The notes under the pieces are model-generated. The model saw only the letters and a program-made list of their open reading frames with translations. It ran no database searches and was not told where the DNA came from. A DNA stretch of 64,000 bases, taken from assembly GCA_026315105.1 (NCBI GenBank), contig CM048744.1, forward strand, positions 977,994,721 through 978,058,720. The letters run 5' to 3'. Both the position numbers and the translations under genes were made by a program. Position 1 is the first letter of the stretch. Every line of letters starts with the position of its first letter. Of this stretch, positions 36,291 through 49,995 are shown piece after piece. This DNA is from Locusta migratoria. Lineage: Eukaryota; Arthropoda; Insecta; Orthoptera; Acrididae.

Positions 36291-38735
36291 ACTAGTTTCA
36301 CAGAATATTACAAAATGCTACATGTAATATATAACTGTACTTATTTTCGACAAATTCAGCCGAACTTCTGGTGATAAAAGACTTATTTAAGTGTACTTTT
36401 CGCAATTACAACACCTAATAATTCTAGAAATAAACAAAGAAATTTTCGCTACCTCCCAGTGGGCGTACAAATAAATCGAAGGTGAAAGTTGAAAATTTGT
36501 ACCCAGCCGGGTTCTGCAGCTTACTAGGCAGTCGCGCAGTGACAACGCACCAATCACGGACACTCGAGCGAAATTTTGCTACCCAGCGCGACAAGCGGCC
36601 AGTAGGGAACACTATTGGGTGTGCGCTATCTGGTGTTATTCGTAATTTATATTCGTTTTAGTGATCGTTTTTGGAAAGAGGAACGCTTGTACAGCAATGA
36701 AATGCAGCAACAACCAGAAAAAAACATACCTCATTTGTCATTTTTCGGATTTTTTAAAGACAGACAGAGGAATGTAACAATCACATTGCTGAAAGGTTTT
36801 TCTTACGTAAATAAATCTTTTTAGGAGTAGGAAATGGCTCTTACAGGGAACTATATTGCAGCTGGGATATCGAAAAATGCACAATAAAACTGCGCATTTA
36901 AGCTGTACTGTAAGATTTTACTACAAAATTCTGAAACCGTTTATTTTAGTAAAAAATTGAGAGTTCGGAAAATAAGATTAAAACCATATAGAATATTGTG
37001 ATGTACAAAATATTGAAACCTGTTTCCACTGCTGGAAGTACCTCATCCGGCACAGAACAATAGTAAAGACCAAAGTCTTAGTTTTGGTAACAGGTGTCCT
37101 AAAAACTAAAACGCAGAACGATACAAAAAGGACAGTGTGTTTCACATTCGTTTACTTTGTACCTACAAGGCCACGATTCTTTTGCTTGAAACTGTTTGTT
37201 TCTATTGATGTACAATATTTTAGTTTCAATGCGGAAAGCTGGAAAAATATTCAGATCGGCACGAATTTCTGAGTGAGTGTGTTCTAGCTTTCGTGTGTTT
37301 TAGCTCCACTGTTTACTTTAGCTTCGTCCTTTCAGTCTCGTATTGACTAATGCCCTCGAGCCTGAAAGAAAACATTTGTATCGTAAATTATTTAGAAAAA
37401 GGTTGGAAAATTCAGTGTAATTCGTACTGTGTATATTGAGGTTAATAGGCGGTTCTATTGCCCACCTCTTGGAGAGCTAGCATAGTGCCAGCTGTCAGAC
37501 GGTGACAGCTTTTACACGCGAGCGTCGCGACTTGTATGTTTTGACTGTTCGCCTCACGCCACACACAAATTTTCGTCGTATCCCCACACTACATACTTAG
37601 TGCCCCTGTCCATTATCACTTAGACCTTGGACTTTTAGGTTCTAAAAATCTTAAATTAGGTGACCAAAATCTGAAATTTTACTGTCTAGAAAGATAAACA
37701 AATCGACAAAAATGCACATTATTTTATTGTCCATGTCCATAATTGCAGTCACAATAAACACTTTCTCCAGATTTTCCGTTGAGAAACTACATCTCTTTAG
37801 CATATGCTAAAAATGAACGTTTCACGTCAACGGATGTCACCGGAGTATATTCAAATGACGGATAACGGTATTAGGCATAATGGGACCGCACACTCATCTT
37901 CTGTTGATTTGGCTAATAAAATGTCAGCCAGTATGCAGAGGGTGGTCAGTCCATTTATTTATTTTTTTAGCACTATCTTTATTTTCTCACACCAACAGAA
38001 CCTGGGACCAAGTAGATTTTTTCTATCAATCACAGTTGCATGTAGACTGGTTTCCCTGAACACTATAGAGAGTTAATAATAGGGACAAAAATGCATTATG
38101 AGATTTTATGTATGCAATGTAGTTGGAAATTGGTGGGTCTTTTAGAACATCTTTAGCTGAAGAAATTCTCACTGCCTCTTCCGGCAATTTAAGAACAGTT
38201 TTTTTTAACGTCTGTATTTTTAAAAATTAGATACAGTCATGTTTTAATATGAAATTAAGTAGTTTAGGTAGTTTGAAATTACAATTTTCGTTAAAATATT
38301 TGCATAATTCTTAGCTGGGAAGAGCACGAGTGAATTTTTGGGGGAAAAAACCTAAAATTAGGTATTTTTAGGTGCTATAAAACTAGAATTCTCGATCATA
38401 AATTTGCGTAATTCATGTACAACTTTTACTGCCTTTATTTAATGAGGAACAAAATAGGTCTAATCCGAGGTCTAATTATTACTCACTTCTCGCGGCATTT
38501 CGGAGATTCCAGTGAGAGCCCGGGGTTCGACGGCCGTATTCACCTTAATTATTTAGGACTATACTTTTGGTGCCCGTTCTTTCCGATCTCAAACAACAGA
38601 TACTACAGTCTAGAAATGTTGTATTTCAGTAAAAAGTGTGGTACGACAAACGTGCCCCTTGTCTTTCGACATATATACAGTCTGCCTTAAACAATGTCTG
38701 TACCTGCAGTCCGACTAAAATTACTCGCCGCTCGG
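36291..38735. other. No gene seen
   Basis: About 2.4 kb of AT-rich sequence. Short frames show no recognisable domains, and there are no long repeats internal to the window. Confidence 0.5.
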
Positions 38736-38885
38736 GATGAAGTGCCATGTCACCGACTACGCAGCCGAGTCCGCCGAAGCTCCGAGTCCTACCTAGGGCA
38801 CGGGTGGATAAGTTGAATTGAGTTAAAGTAATTTGTAATTCTAGACACCGAGCAGTTTAGTCCCTTCGTTACACAAATCTTTGAA
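38736..38885 (+). mobile_element. Degenerate tRNA-derived SINE
   Basis: GCTCCGAGTCCTACCTAGGG arm and a tail ending TTACACAAATCTTTGAA; much diverged. Confidence 0.5.
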
Positions 38886-39216
38886 AATCACTTGCCAGTT
38901 GGCGTTTGGTACGTAGCGCTGCGGTGTTGCCCTGTATAGAGAGAGAACCGCCAACTTTGTTGGGCCATGCGGCTGGCGTAGCACAGGGCCCAACGAGCTT
39001 GAATGTTATAGTGGCGATAGTCCGCCATGTTTGAGGCAAACTGAACTGGCGTTCGCCATGGTATTTGGGGTACCCGCTGACAGCTGTTCTGCCACACCCA
39101 CTCGAAAATTTTACCTATTTACACAGTTTTACGCTTTAAATGAAGATTGACTATTGAGTACAGATGTGCATGAAGTTCCGTCGGTGTCTCCAGACATTAT
39201 CAAAGCTGCGAATTTA

Positions 39217-41285
39217 TGAGCTAGATAGTGTTTTTTCTTAAAATTTGGTAATGAAATATCACGATTCTGTCAGTAATACACTTCCCGTTCCTAGTATAAC
39301 AGCTGAGGTTTGACCCAACAACGCTTTTAAATAATTTTTGTTAGTTATAATGCAAATTCATAATCTAAAAGTGCTGCGAAGCTTATACAGTGAACAGTAA
39401 TCAGGATCACGGATTTGCCTCTGTTATTAATGTGTTGTAACAAGTGCTTTCATAGAGTCTAAGACACATTTATCTGGTGCTTATTACACATATTAAGTCA
39501 AAATACTCGTAAAATTGCTGTTTACGGGTTTGGTTGTGAAGCTTGGTTCACGAAATTTGAGTATAAAAGACGAAAGTAACAACAGAATACTGCAATCAAA
39601 AATGCCCTAGGTCAGCTGCCACAAAAACATTCTACACCGAAATAACATATCGTTAATAACTTACGTTGTTGCCACGCTGATATACATAAATGTTACACAG
39701 AACAGAGACATTTAACTAGTGAGAAATTCTGGCTGTTGTTACTATTGCTTCCGCTCTCTGAAATGATTATATGTTAACCATGCTTGATCAAGTATTGTCA
39801 ACAACAAATGAAAATATTTTTAAAGAAGGTGTAGACAGTAAAAACTGTTTATTTTATTATTTAACAGATGAGACACTCATCAACCACAGCAGCAACATAA
39901 CAAAAAAAGACACAGACGCTAGGCACGAAACTGAACCTTTTTATGGTGATGTGTACTTCAAGGGAATTGCAAGGCAGGTCATCTGAAGCTTCACTATTTG
40001 GGAAAGTAATGTGTCATTAGCCTGGAATTTTGTTTGTGTATAGGCAGACAGAGACCAAAGAGGCAAAACAACTGGTGTTCTTGCTCGAAACATTTGTCAT
40101 TTTAACACGTCGATTTGTGTATTTAAATGCTGAACACACTTTAAACATATTACAGAAGCAATGATTGTACAGAAAATGTACACTAAATACAGCACTTCAC
40201 TTTCGACAACAACATACGATGTACAGACCCCTGTCAAATGTACTGACCACCGCCAGTATGGCGGCCGAGTTTACGCAGGTTGCCGCAGAGAGCGCTGTAA
40301 CTCGTCTGAAATTCTAGCTCGTTGACTGGGCCGAGGCATTAACACTAGTTTACAACCACTTTTCACCGGAAATTAACGTGCAAATGATATCGTAATGGCA
40401 AAAATATATATGTAAGCACAGTACCGCGTCAATGAATACTAGAGGTACAATGCAGTCAACAAGGCGGAATTTCTAATCCGTCTGCCAGAGCAATTTCGTA
40501 GATACAGGCATTCATTTGCTTGCTAGCAGGAATGAATTCCTGTTCAAATGGATATTCAATGCCGTCCTTAAATATTGTCAAACATTTCATAACCAGCACC
40601 TTGAAGTAAAGAGCGTTACTATAACCCTTACAGAACACTAGATTTATGACAAGTACGTCAGAGAAAGATCGGAACGAAAGGTGCAGATTACGATTATGTT
40701 AACGTTTACATTGTATATTACTAATTATGTAATAAAGAGAATGAACTGAAAAACCGAATAATGAACGTTCTGGCAACTGACTTATGTTTAGAATATTTAC
40801 GAATTAATTTTACATTTCTCATAATTATTATTTTTTCTTCGTCGTCCAAACCCATTGTGCTAGTTTGAAAGTAGGTACTCAGCCCACCTGGAATTGCATG
40901 GGAAACATCCGTTTGATATGAAACATTAGCTCAAGTGAACGAAGTGAAATCATGCACTAACTTCACAACCAAACCCGTAAACAGCAATTTTACGAGTATT
41001 TTGACTTAATATGTGTAATAAGCACCAGATAAATGTGTCTTAGACTCTATGAAAGCACTTGTTACAACACATTAATAACAGAGGCAAATCCGTGATCCTG
41101 ATTACTGTTCACTGTATAAGCTTCGCAGCACTTTTAGATTATGAATTTGCATTATGACTAACAAAAATTATTTAAAAGCGTTGTTGGGTCAAACCTCAGC
41201 TGTTATACTAGGAACGGGAAGTGTATTACTGACAGAATCGTGATATTTCATTACCAAATTTTAAGAAAAAAGACTATCTAGCTCA
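39217..41285. mobile_element. 2.07-kb non-autonomous element with about 320-base terminal inverted repeats
   Basis: The left arm (39217-39542) and right arm (40965-41285) are almost perfect inverted copies, from TGAGCTAGATAG inward to AACCGTTTGG-like AAACCCGTAAACAGC. The interior has no transposase. The frame at 39771-39986 is unrecognised. Flanks GAATTTA and GAATAAT may be an eroded duplication. Confidence 0.8.
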
Positions 41286-42335
41286 GAATAATAACAGCAT
41301 GTGCTTGCTGTGTTGTTCCCGCCACCAACCTCGTGCGACTTCGCTTTCAGGCCTCCCCAATCATATCCAAAACCCTCCCTACTGTTCCACAGTTCACACA
41401 GGGGCTTCCTTCTCCAGGTCCCGCGGTATATTGGCGTACTGTAGCGTACCTATTCATCTTGGGTTAAATTCCCGCGTAACATAAATCGTGGCCTATACCG
41501 AGCAGTAGCGGGTAGTTATTACGTAAGGTTCGTTACCTTATTGGCTGGTGCATTTAACCTGCACCTGCAAAGCGCATTTGTATCGCAACAACAATACCAG
41601 AAATTCTCTGTGTGTTATGGTTCTTACAGCGGTGAAACACAATCAGTTTACTTTCAAATACCATTCAATAAAAGTCTCAAAACTATAAAACGTAAAAATC
41701 CGTAATACGTTGCACAAATAATCTGCAAAAGGTACGACACACAAAAGCCGAAAAATCTGTCATACAAGCGTAGCATATTTTGTCTGCGCTGTTACGTCTA
41801 ACTTCAAGTGTATATTAGTGGTTTCGCCGCATAGCTCTATTTAAGGCTCCAGAAAGCAAACGTCAGTTGTTTGGGAATAATTTAATCCTTTCCGTGTCAT
41901 AACTGTAAGTATCCAACTGCCAACAGACAATACCGCAGTCTGATACATTGACGAAAAGACGAACGGCAAGATCGATGAAGCCACCCAAACATCTACGTGC
42001 ACCTTCGGTCAGACAGTACTGTCCAAAAAAAAAAACAGTTATATTTTCCTAACAACCCGCAATTGTGATACTGCCGCGAACTTAACACACTTGACACACA
42101 AACTCTAATAGAGTGCTTACCAACGAGAAGACCATGAGAGTACGACCAGTGGGAGAGAGAAAGCGACTGACCGATGATATCTAAAAGAAAAGTGACGTAA
42201 AAGATGGTCGTTTGGAGAAAATATTTATAACTTTCAATATTTTAAAATGCGTCACTGTGTTACGTCGCGACAAATAATACTGGTACATATGCAACCCGTG
42301 TTGGCTGTCCTCTCACAACTTGTGCTGTAGACTCT
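41286..42335. other. No gene seen
   Basis: Nothing recognisable; a run of As at about 42025-42036. Confidence 0.5.
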
Positions 42336-42425
42336 AGAGCAGCAGTCGGCAACTGGTGGACCGCAGTCCAAATCCGGACCGCAAAAGGCCAAAAACTGGA
42401 CTGCCAAAAATATTTTGAAAGTATA
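42336..42425. repeat. Possible hAT-type MITE end
   Basis: GCAGTCGGCAACTGGTGGAC and CGGACCGCAAAAGGCC recall the CAG-GGTCGGCAA termini of hAT-derived elements. No matching second end was found. Confidence 0.25.
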
Positions 42426-42547
42426 AGGTACATACTTCAATTATTAAAGGAAAACCTTTCTTCTCTTGATAACTCACCCTTATATTTTTTTAGAATTTTA
42501 CAATTAATTGCTGAATAATAAGAACCCTTAATGATTATTAAAGTAGA

Positions 42548-42663
42548 TGGTAAGCATGGAGGTCCGGGTTCGATTCTCGGCCGCACCCTCAATTTTAATT
42601 CAATGCTTCAGATTTATCAATAATGTCTTTCACATATTTGAGACGAAAATCCGTCTCAGGGGT
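42548..42663 (+). repeat. Single fragment of the 347-bp tandem repeat family
   Basis: Carries GCATGGAGGTCCGGGTTCGA and GAGACGAAAATCCGTCTCAG, the reverse complement of the units at 62854-63823. Confidence 0.8.
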
Positions 42664-42895
42664 TGTTTATTTGTATTAAAAATAGTTGTCCAGTGTGCAT
42701 CGGCGGGGAGCACACTGAAGAGCGTCGGCAGAACGGAGCAAGCTGGCCGGTGATCCGCATTAAAGTTCTGTACACACGAATCCGACACAGTAACTTTATT
42801 TAATGAACAAGGAAATTCTACGAGTATAAATCGACTTCATACCGACTCTGGCAATCTGTGATGCCTCTACTTAAGCGGTCAGGAGATATCAATAT

Positions 42896-43667
42896 GTTGT
42901 TGTTGTTAGGGTCTTCAGTCCGGAGACTGGTTTGATGCAGCTCTCCACCCTACTCTATCCTGAGCAAGCCTTTTCATCTCCTCATAAGAACGGCAACCCA
43001 CATCTATTTGAATCTGCTTACTATACGCGTATCTTGGTCTCCCTCTGCGATTTTTACCCCACACACTTCCCTCCAATGCTAAATTTACGATTCCCCGATG
43101 TCTAAGAATGTGTCCTACCAAGCGATCCCTTCTTTTAGTCAGGGTATGCCAAAAATTCCTTTTCTCACCAATTCGGTTCAGTACCTCTTCATTAGTTATG
43201 CGATCTACCCACCTAATCTTCAGCATTCTTCTGTAGCACCACATTTCAAACGCCTCTATTCTCTTCCTGTCCACACTGCTTATCGTCCATGTTTCACTCC
43301 CGTACAAGGCAACACTCCACACAAATGCCTTCAGAAAAGACTTCCTTACACTTAAATTAATATTCGATGTTAGCAAATTTCTCTTTTTCAAAAATGCTTA
43401 TCTTCCCATTGCCATTCTGCATTTTATATCCTCTGTACTACGACCATCGCATGTTATTTTACTACCCAAGTAACAAAACTCATCTACCACCTTCATTGTT
43501 TCGTTACCTAATCTAATTCCTTCAGCATCGCCTGATTTTCTAAGACCGCATTCCATTATTTTTGTTTTGCTCTTGTTAATGTTCATTTTATACCCTCTCT
43601 TCAACACACTGTCCATTCCATTCAGCTGCTCTTCCAGGTCCTTTGCTGTCTCTGATAGAATTACAAT
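42896..43667 (-). pseudogene. LINE family B 3' copy holding the undisturbed Polinton target
   Basis: Frames 42915-43391 and 43398-43616 encode MNINKSKTKIM through FCYLGSKITCDGRSTED and then FVWSVALYGSETWT to WRAASNQ. One frameshift separates them. At about 43446-43462 the sequence is continuous across the point where the Polinton split the copy at 1334/18187, which proves the insertion boundary. The 3' end is GTCTTCAGTCC with TTGTTGTTGTT. Confidence 0.9.
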
Positions 43668-44290
43668 AAAATATATACAATATAAACACCATTTTGTGCT
43701 CCAAACGAACGAAAGCCAGAAGCTACTTTACAAAATAAGTCTCTTTTTCATACGTTTCTATTTTACATCTATTGTATTAGATATTAGTTGACACAGAAAA
43801 TTAAAACAATAAAATTTGTGAAGAATATTACTTTTTCTGAATTTTTTAATATAAATATGCCTGTCTGTTGTGTTTCGTATTATTTTGTGAATAAAAAGTA
43901 AAATAGAAAATTAATAAGGAATGTGAGTTTTTACTTGTGGACCTCGACAAACTTTCATTAGTATCCGGAACCCATCTCAGTTTATTTGCCGACCTGTGCT
44001 CTAGAGGGATACTACGTCCGACCGACAACGAACCGCTGAGCGAGCGTTTGTTTACGTGAGGAAGAAGAAGCGAGCACAGCGGGCGAGTCTAGACGGCAGG
44101 GGTTCCGCACAGCGGCGACTGCGTAGCAAACAGGTGCCTAGCGAAGGCAAAGTCCGACAGCGCACCAGCTAGTACTGCCGTCTGACCGTTACATATGCAG
44201 CTATTTCTCTACCGAACGTGCTGGCGGAATCGCAGAAACACACACAGCGTGCTCGCATCCTCGTTATAGTATGTTAATTTTAGTTTATAT
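43668..44290. other. No gene seen
   Basis: AT-rich, then a GC-richer segment (43980-44200); no features. Confidence 0.5.
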
Positions 44291-45058
44291 AAATGGTGAG
44301 GATTTTCCGCCGTATGCAACACACCTGATTTTTAATTTTTCCCAAACATGTTTCAGCACATTTTGTGCTATCATCAGTGGGATGGTTTATTTTTTGTTCT
44401 GAAAAATTATAGTTACTGTACAACAGTCTTTTCAAGTAATTCTAAAATGGTTTTTGTAGGTTCATTCGTTTTTAATTTTACTTAGGTTATCTGACGATAT
44501 AACTATTTCAGTTTAGTGAAAATTAGGCCTTGATATACGAGTATCACATTTTCTTACATACCTTTTTACATTAGGCTACATAAAACTCGTTACGTAGCCT
44601 ACTTATTTGTTGTTTTGGTACCAACTTGTCATCTGCAAACAAACAGTTTAAATTTTTTTTCTTCATTTCCTTACTTTCTATTTTCGGTTCAATTTTAAAC
44701 TTTGTTATGTTTGCAGATGACAAGTTTGTACGAAAACAACAAATACGTAGGCTACTTAACGATTTTTATGTAGCCTAATGTAAAAAGGAATGTAAGAAAA
44801 TGTGATACTCGTACATCTAGGCCTAACTTTCACTAAACTGAAATAGTTATATCGTCAGATAACCTAAGTAAAATTAAAAACGAATGAACCTACAAAAACC
44901 ATTTTAGAATTACTTGAAAAGACTGTTGTACAGTAACTATAATTTTTCAGAACAAAAAATAAACCATCCCACTGATGATAGCACAAAATGTGCTGAAACA
45001 TGTTTGGGAAAAATTAAAAATCAGGTGTGTTGCATACGGCGGAAAATCCTCACCATTT
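44291..45058. mobile_element. Foldback with two 350-base arms, each holding a hammerhead-like core
   Basis: The arms 44291-44641 and 44709-45058 are near-perfect inverted copies with a loop of about 70 bases. In each arm, CTGATGA, an AGCAC/GTGCT stem and GAAAC follow in order (44350-44377 on minus; 44972-44999 on plus). This is the consensus hammerhead layout known from terminal repeats of Penelope-like retroelements. Confidence 0.8.
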
Positions 45059-45414
45059 ATCCAAGAAAGCACAGAAGAAAGAAGAACAGCAACATCAAAA
45101 GATGATTATTAGTTTGGGAAGAAATTTGAGAAGCCCTCTTAGATTGCTGGCATATTACGCTCTCGTTTACCGCCTAGCAAGCTTATCAGAAGAGCAATAC
45201 GAATCACAAAATGTCTGATTTATACAAGAAATCCGCACGATCCGAAAAGTGAGAACTGACGTTAAGAAAATAAAAATTGAGGAATCCTCCACGTGAGTTT
45301 AAAATTAAATTACGTTAATTCGATAAATAACACACATACGTTGAATATAAAACTGAAGTCCAGGGATTACCATTACAAAGACGTTACTTTGGAGTCATTA
45401 CACGGAAAATTTAG

Positions 45415-45625
45415 CAGGAAAGTAGGAGGCGAGGAACTGGCGGAAGTAAAGATGTGAGGCGGCATCGTTTGTCGTGTCGGGATAGCACAGTCGGTAGTGC
45501 ACTTGCCCGCGAAAGGCAAAGGTCCCAGGTTCGAGTCCCGGTTCCGGCACACAATTTTAACCTGCCAGAAAGTTTCATATCAGCGCACACTCCGCTGCAG
45601 AGTGAAAATTTCATTCAGGTAAGGT
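45415..45625 (+). mobile_element. tRNA-like SINE (family 2), single copy
   Basis: GGGATAGCACAGTCGGTAG, GGCAAAGGTCCCAGG, B-box GGTTCGAGTCCCGG, tail AACCTGCCAGAAAG. Confidence 0.85.
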
Positions 45626-46080
45626 GTATTAAACACTGTGTTGTTGCAACGGACCAACTAAAAGCCTGTCTACACTACGCTTGTCCAAAGTCTTCTGCCA
45701 TATTGACATCGACGAACTACAGAGAAACCGGGGACAGTGTGTCGCAAATACGATAGGCGAGTTGGGGTGGCTATAATTAAGGCTAAAGTCCCGCTTTGTG
45801 GACGTAACTAGCCGTGTCGTTGTCCGCCACTGGTGTTGCTGGCTGCGGTATGGAGGGACATGCGATGCCGGTAGGCGTGGCATTCTTTTAACCTTGCAAT
45901 CGTTCGAGCAGCTCCTCAGTCGGTATCTGAACGCCGAGTGCAGTTACCATCCTCCACCAAGGAAATGATTCCTGCGCAGTAAGGCCGTGTCCACTGTCTT
46001 AACACTTGCAGTAATATATACATGTGGCCTCTGTTCCGAAAGAACAGACGTCACTTCTGATCCTGCAGTTGTTATTATTT
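45626..46080. other. No gene seen
   Basis: Nothing recognisable. Confidence 0.5.
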
Positions 46081-46410
46081 AATATTCACAGAATATATCA
46101 CATCAACTGTGATTAGGCAAAGCTGAAAATGTGTACACAGCCTACCCTATCGTTAGTGGGGAGGGGTGGGCAAGTTTGAAACCCTTACTCTTACGGGAAT
46201 TAGTTTCATAACTACGAGTTTGAGTACTGTGGGCAGGGCGAAGCTGGGAATTTGTATCTGACGGGAGGCGTGCTAAGGTAGTCCTTGCAGGTGCGGTGAT
46301 CACTGTGTCCCCAGTGCCTAGAAAGCAGGAGACCCGGGTTCGAATCCCGGCTGGGTACACATTTTCAGCTTTGCCCAATCGCAGTTGATGTCATATATTC
46401 TGTGAATATT
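46081..46410. mobile_element. Short TIR element with a tRNA-like promoter inside
   Basis: The ends AATATTCACAGAATATA and its complement form about 60-base arms. Near the right arm lies GACCCGGGTTCGAATCCCGG, a B-box-bearing T-arm. A similar T-arm plus ACATTTTCA tail occurs at 52530-52570. Confidence 0.7.
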
Positions 46411-46539
46411 AAAGTTGCAGTAATTCTTCTGTTACATTTGCAATGCAGATACTCTTTGTGACGCCATTAGGGCGAAATGCGTCAGTAATAAGGGTCAATA
46501 AAACACTTTACAACCTAGACGGATTTTATCTTAATATAT

Positions 46540-46930
46540 ATAAAAATTGAGGTGTTTGTGCCTATATTTCACTCTGCAGCCAAAACTACAAATCGCAAAC
46601 GAATAGTGTTTGTATGCGGTAGTAGGTATGTCTCCCATTGTGCGCTATGATTGTAGAGGGTTGGAAGATATGGGATTTGGAAGTTACCGACTTGTAAAAA
46701 ATTCTACGCGTGGGTATCAAAATTTTGCTTTTCAGCAAAAACTACACAATTGAAACGAACTATCTCTCTGAGTTGTTGGAGTACGAAGTCTCCCGTAGTA
46801 CACCATAGCAGTTCCGTGTCGATAGCTATAAAAGGGTGGAAACTATAGAGTGGCTGAAAGTCGTCAGCTTATATAAAATTCGGACTGAAGATTATAAGGG
46901 CAGTTGTGTCAGGTTATTTTGGAGAAGTGA
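46540..46930 (+). repeat. Unclassified dispersed repeat, copy 2
   Basis: Partner of 26190-26480 in opposite orientation; includes ATAAAAGGGTGGAAACTATA and AATTCGGACTGAAG. Confidence 0.65.
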
Positions 46931-48423
46931 AATGATTTTACTACAAATCGTTACTTTGCATGGCAAGTGACGCGCAAGTCGCATTAAAAAAATTAAATAA
47001 CTGGCTGTATGAGATGTTTAGTGAGCGTAAGCACGTATCAAACGTTGCCTGGAATGGAGTGTATAAACGGACTACTGGTTTTTAACGGCATAACGTCGAG
47101 AAATCGATGTAACTACTGTTAATTACGGTGTCGAGCGAACTTCAAAACAGTTCTGTGATACATCTGTTTCGAGAATATAGATCATTTAGTATTTAAATCA
47201 TTTATTTGAAATATTTGAGACCGTAAAACAGATAATTTTACTCAAAATATGACGCAGTCTGGGAAACATGCAGTGCAACCTGTCTTTCTCTCGACTTTTC
47301 TGGCCGGCTCAGCTGTCAGCGGAGTATATGGCGCTTATTGAGCTCGAGTTGTACAGCGGGGAAGACTGTCATTTGAGACGTAACAGACCACTTAGGGAAA
47401 CACCTAAAAACTGTACATTTCCATGTAGTCAACACCAATACAATTTGTAACTCTTGTAAGAAAATCCCTGTGTATTAGGCCTATGCTGATCTACAGATAT
47501 CACATAACTTTGGTTTAAGAATGTTACCAGATTGTAAACACATCACAGAAACTAATAACTACTCATTTAATGTTAATCCATTGGTAGGAAGCAGAGTTAT
47601 TACATATTAAAGCTGTATTCCGGAATATAAAGTAAGCACGTGTAGAATTAACAGACAGTAACAGAAAACATATTAAATGATATTAGATTCTCATCAAACT
47701 TAGTACATGGACTTAAAATGCCGTCTGATGCATTTATGTAATACTGGCAATAATTTATTATGTAAATTCCGAAGACTTGATTTCAGATTAACATGACCAC
47801 ATGGTCAGCTTTTAAGCATTACTTCGAAACTATGATATTTATAGAACTAAAAGAAACTGTCAGTAGTTAATCTTGCAAAAACGTAAATCTGTACATGTTA
47901 GGAATTATATTCATAACATAATTCTTACCTTATTAACGTCTTTATGAATTCCATTGTTCGAATACATATATATTGCTTAATTGTGGCAATTCTTATCAAA
48001 GTGATCGTATTTAAAAGAAACATTTAATGCTCTACTTACCAATATTAAGTATATCTTGTAACAAATCCGCTGTTAATGATAAATGCATAACTTCCTGGTT
48101 CATAACATAATATGTATTGTTGTCACGTGTCAAAATAGTATATAAGGATCTGAGCAGAGAGAATCGAGGCGTCATTATTAAGGCTGCCTTTGGTTAGTCA
48201 CTGTGTACGTCAGTATGCAGATCGACAATGTAATGTATTATTAAATATAGTTTTATGATAAGTGCGACTTGTGTTTTGAGTTCACATTAAGTGATGTAGA
48301 TCTGTAAGATATCACCCAGCACGCAAACGTAACCCGAATTTCAGGGACGTGGAGAACTGTAGAAGCGAAGCAGATTCTACGAGATACACGCAACCTACGA
48401 CAATCTGGTAATGTGTTGAACTT
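46931..48423. other. No gene seen
   Basis: AT-rich single-copy-like sequence of 1.5 kb. Confidence 0.5.
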
Positions 48424-48434
48424 GATAATTTTGT

Positions 48435-48627
48435 TAAAATGTTTGTATAGTCTATGGGACTTAACTACGGGGGTCATCAGTCCCTAAACTTACAAACTAC
48501 TTATGAACTACTTACGAACTAGGACGGCACAAATATCCACGCCCGAGGGGGGATTCGAACCCCCGACCGTACTGGCCGTGCAGACCGTGACTGGAGCGCC
48601 TCAGTCTCCTCGGCCCACGCGGCAGGC
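48435..48627 (-). mobile_element. tRNA-derived SINE (family 1) with target duplication
   Basis: Same family as 21182-21373. GATAATTTTGT flanks it at 48424-48434 and 48628-48638. Confidence 0.9.
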
Positions 48628-48638
48628 GATAATTTTGT

Positions 48639-49470
48639 AATTGTAACCTTGCTACGTGGAAGTGACATTTATTTAAAATCAGTTATGGAAGTTATTGGTT
48701 TGTAGCAGGTACGTTACACATTCTGTCCAGCATTTTAGACATACAGAGAGTACCATTTTGTGATTCTGATGAGTGACTGTAACTAATCGCAAATTTACAG
48801 TCATCTGATGTATCACAAAGAGCGACACATTTACAATTTAGAACGTTCGGCATAGAAAATTAACCGCCAATTGAACGTTACCAAATAAATTTTACAACAG
48901 TTTGATATCATAGCAGGCTGGCCTAAGTAGATGCCCGTGGTCTCCTGGGGACGAGGTAATTTTTCGAGTCCCGGTTTAATTACTGCCAGTAATTCGCAAT
49001 AAGCGAAGCTCCCATAAAGGCTGCTGGGGCCATTATTTTGAATCCCAGGCCTTCTATCCACCCTTCTCTCCGCCGAGCTGCCGACAAGCTAGAAACGGCA
49101 ACGCTACCCAACCACCACCTCGGAACTGTGAAGCCTGGCATTGTGGACCGGAACAAACAGACGGTCAGTTAGATTAGATGGGCTACAGGCTCCCAGTCCT
49201 GATACTGAGGCGTTGCGCACTCCGTAACTGAAGTGACGAGTGGCCCTCTCGTCTACTGCTTGCAGGTCTTTGATGGAGTAGGTCCGTGAACTACTCTTGC
49301 GCTATAATACAGATTCCATATACACAGTCCGCTGGTATTAATTGTAGAAATGAAAAGTATTACTTATGTTAATGAGTTTGGAAAACATCGTTTCTTATTA
49401 GGAAAGCAGTGAACTCGTATATGATTCGATATGAAAATATCAGTCAAGTTCGCAAAAACGTTTTACAGTC
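48639..49470. other. No gene seen
   Basis: No recognisable coding or RNA feature. Confidence 0.5.
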
Positions 49471-49474
49471 ATAG

Positions 49475-49785
49475 AGTGGTGTTTACAAGATGTCATGCAA
49501 TCACTGTGGGAAACTGTATGTTGGTCAGTCTGGCAGGGCTGTAGCTGTTAGATTATCAGAACATGAGAGAAGCTGGAGGTTAAAAAAGACAGATTCATCC
49601 TTTGCTGAACATCTGCTCAGAGAGGGCCATGATTATGATGGAAACTGAGAGATCCTACATCCCCTGAAAAAAAAGCAGAAAGATGACACTACTGGAAATA
49701 TTAGAAATCAATAAACATTTGGCTCACGATGCCAGTTTAGTATTAAACGATCAGATCAAGTTCCCCTCTACACCTCTACTGAAGT
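49475..49785 (+). pseudogene. GIY-YIG endonuclease tail of a Penelope-like retroelement
   Basis: The frame 49475-49648 reads SGVYKMSCNHCGKLYVGQSG, then RLSEHERSW and FAEHLLREGHDY. This is the GIY-YIG domain with its CxxC insertion typical of Penelope-like elements. A TGA ends it; the remaining C-terminus (LLEILEINKHLAHD, ending in QIKFPSTPLLK) continues in another frame to about 49785. The RT is absent. The copy is 5'-truncated and broken. Confidence 0.8.
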
Positions 49786-49995
49786 AAGTTTCATTTTCAT
49801 CGTTCCTTTTCAACATAAATAATCATATTAGTTTTTATTCTTTACACATACTTATTATATTTTTTATATAAATGTTAATAACTTTCATAAATAAGTACTT
49901 GCGATGAACTTTTCTGTGAAGTATCGATTGTCTGTGATAACATCTTTGTAAATGTCAACATCTTTGAAAACATGTGTACTACAGTCAGTTGTCAC

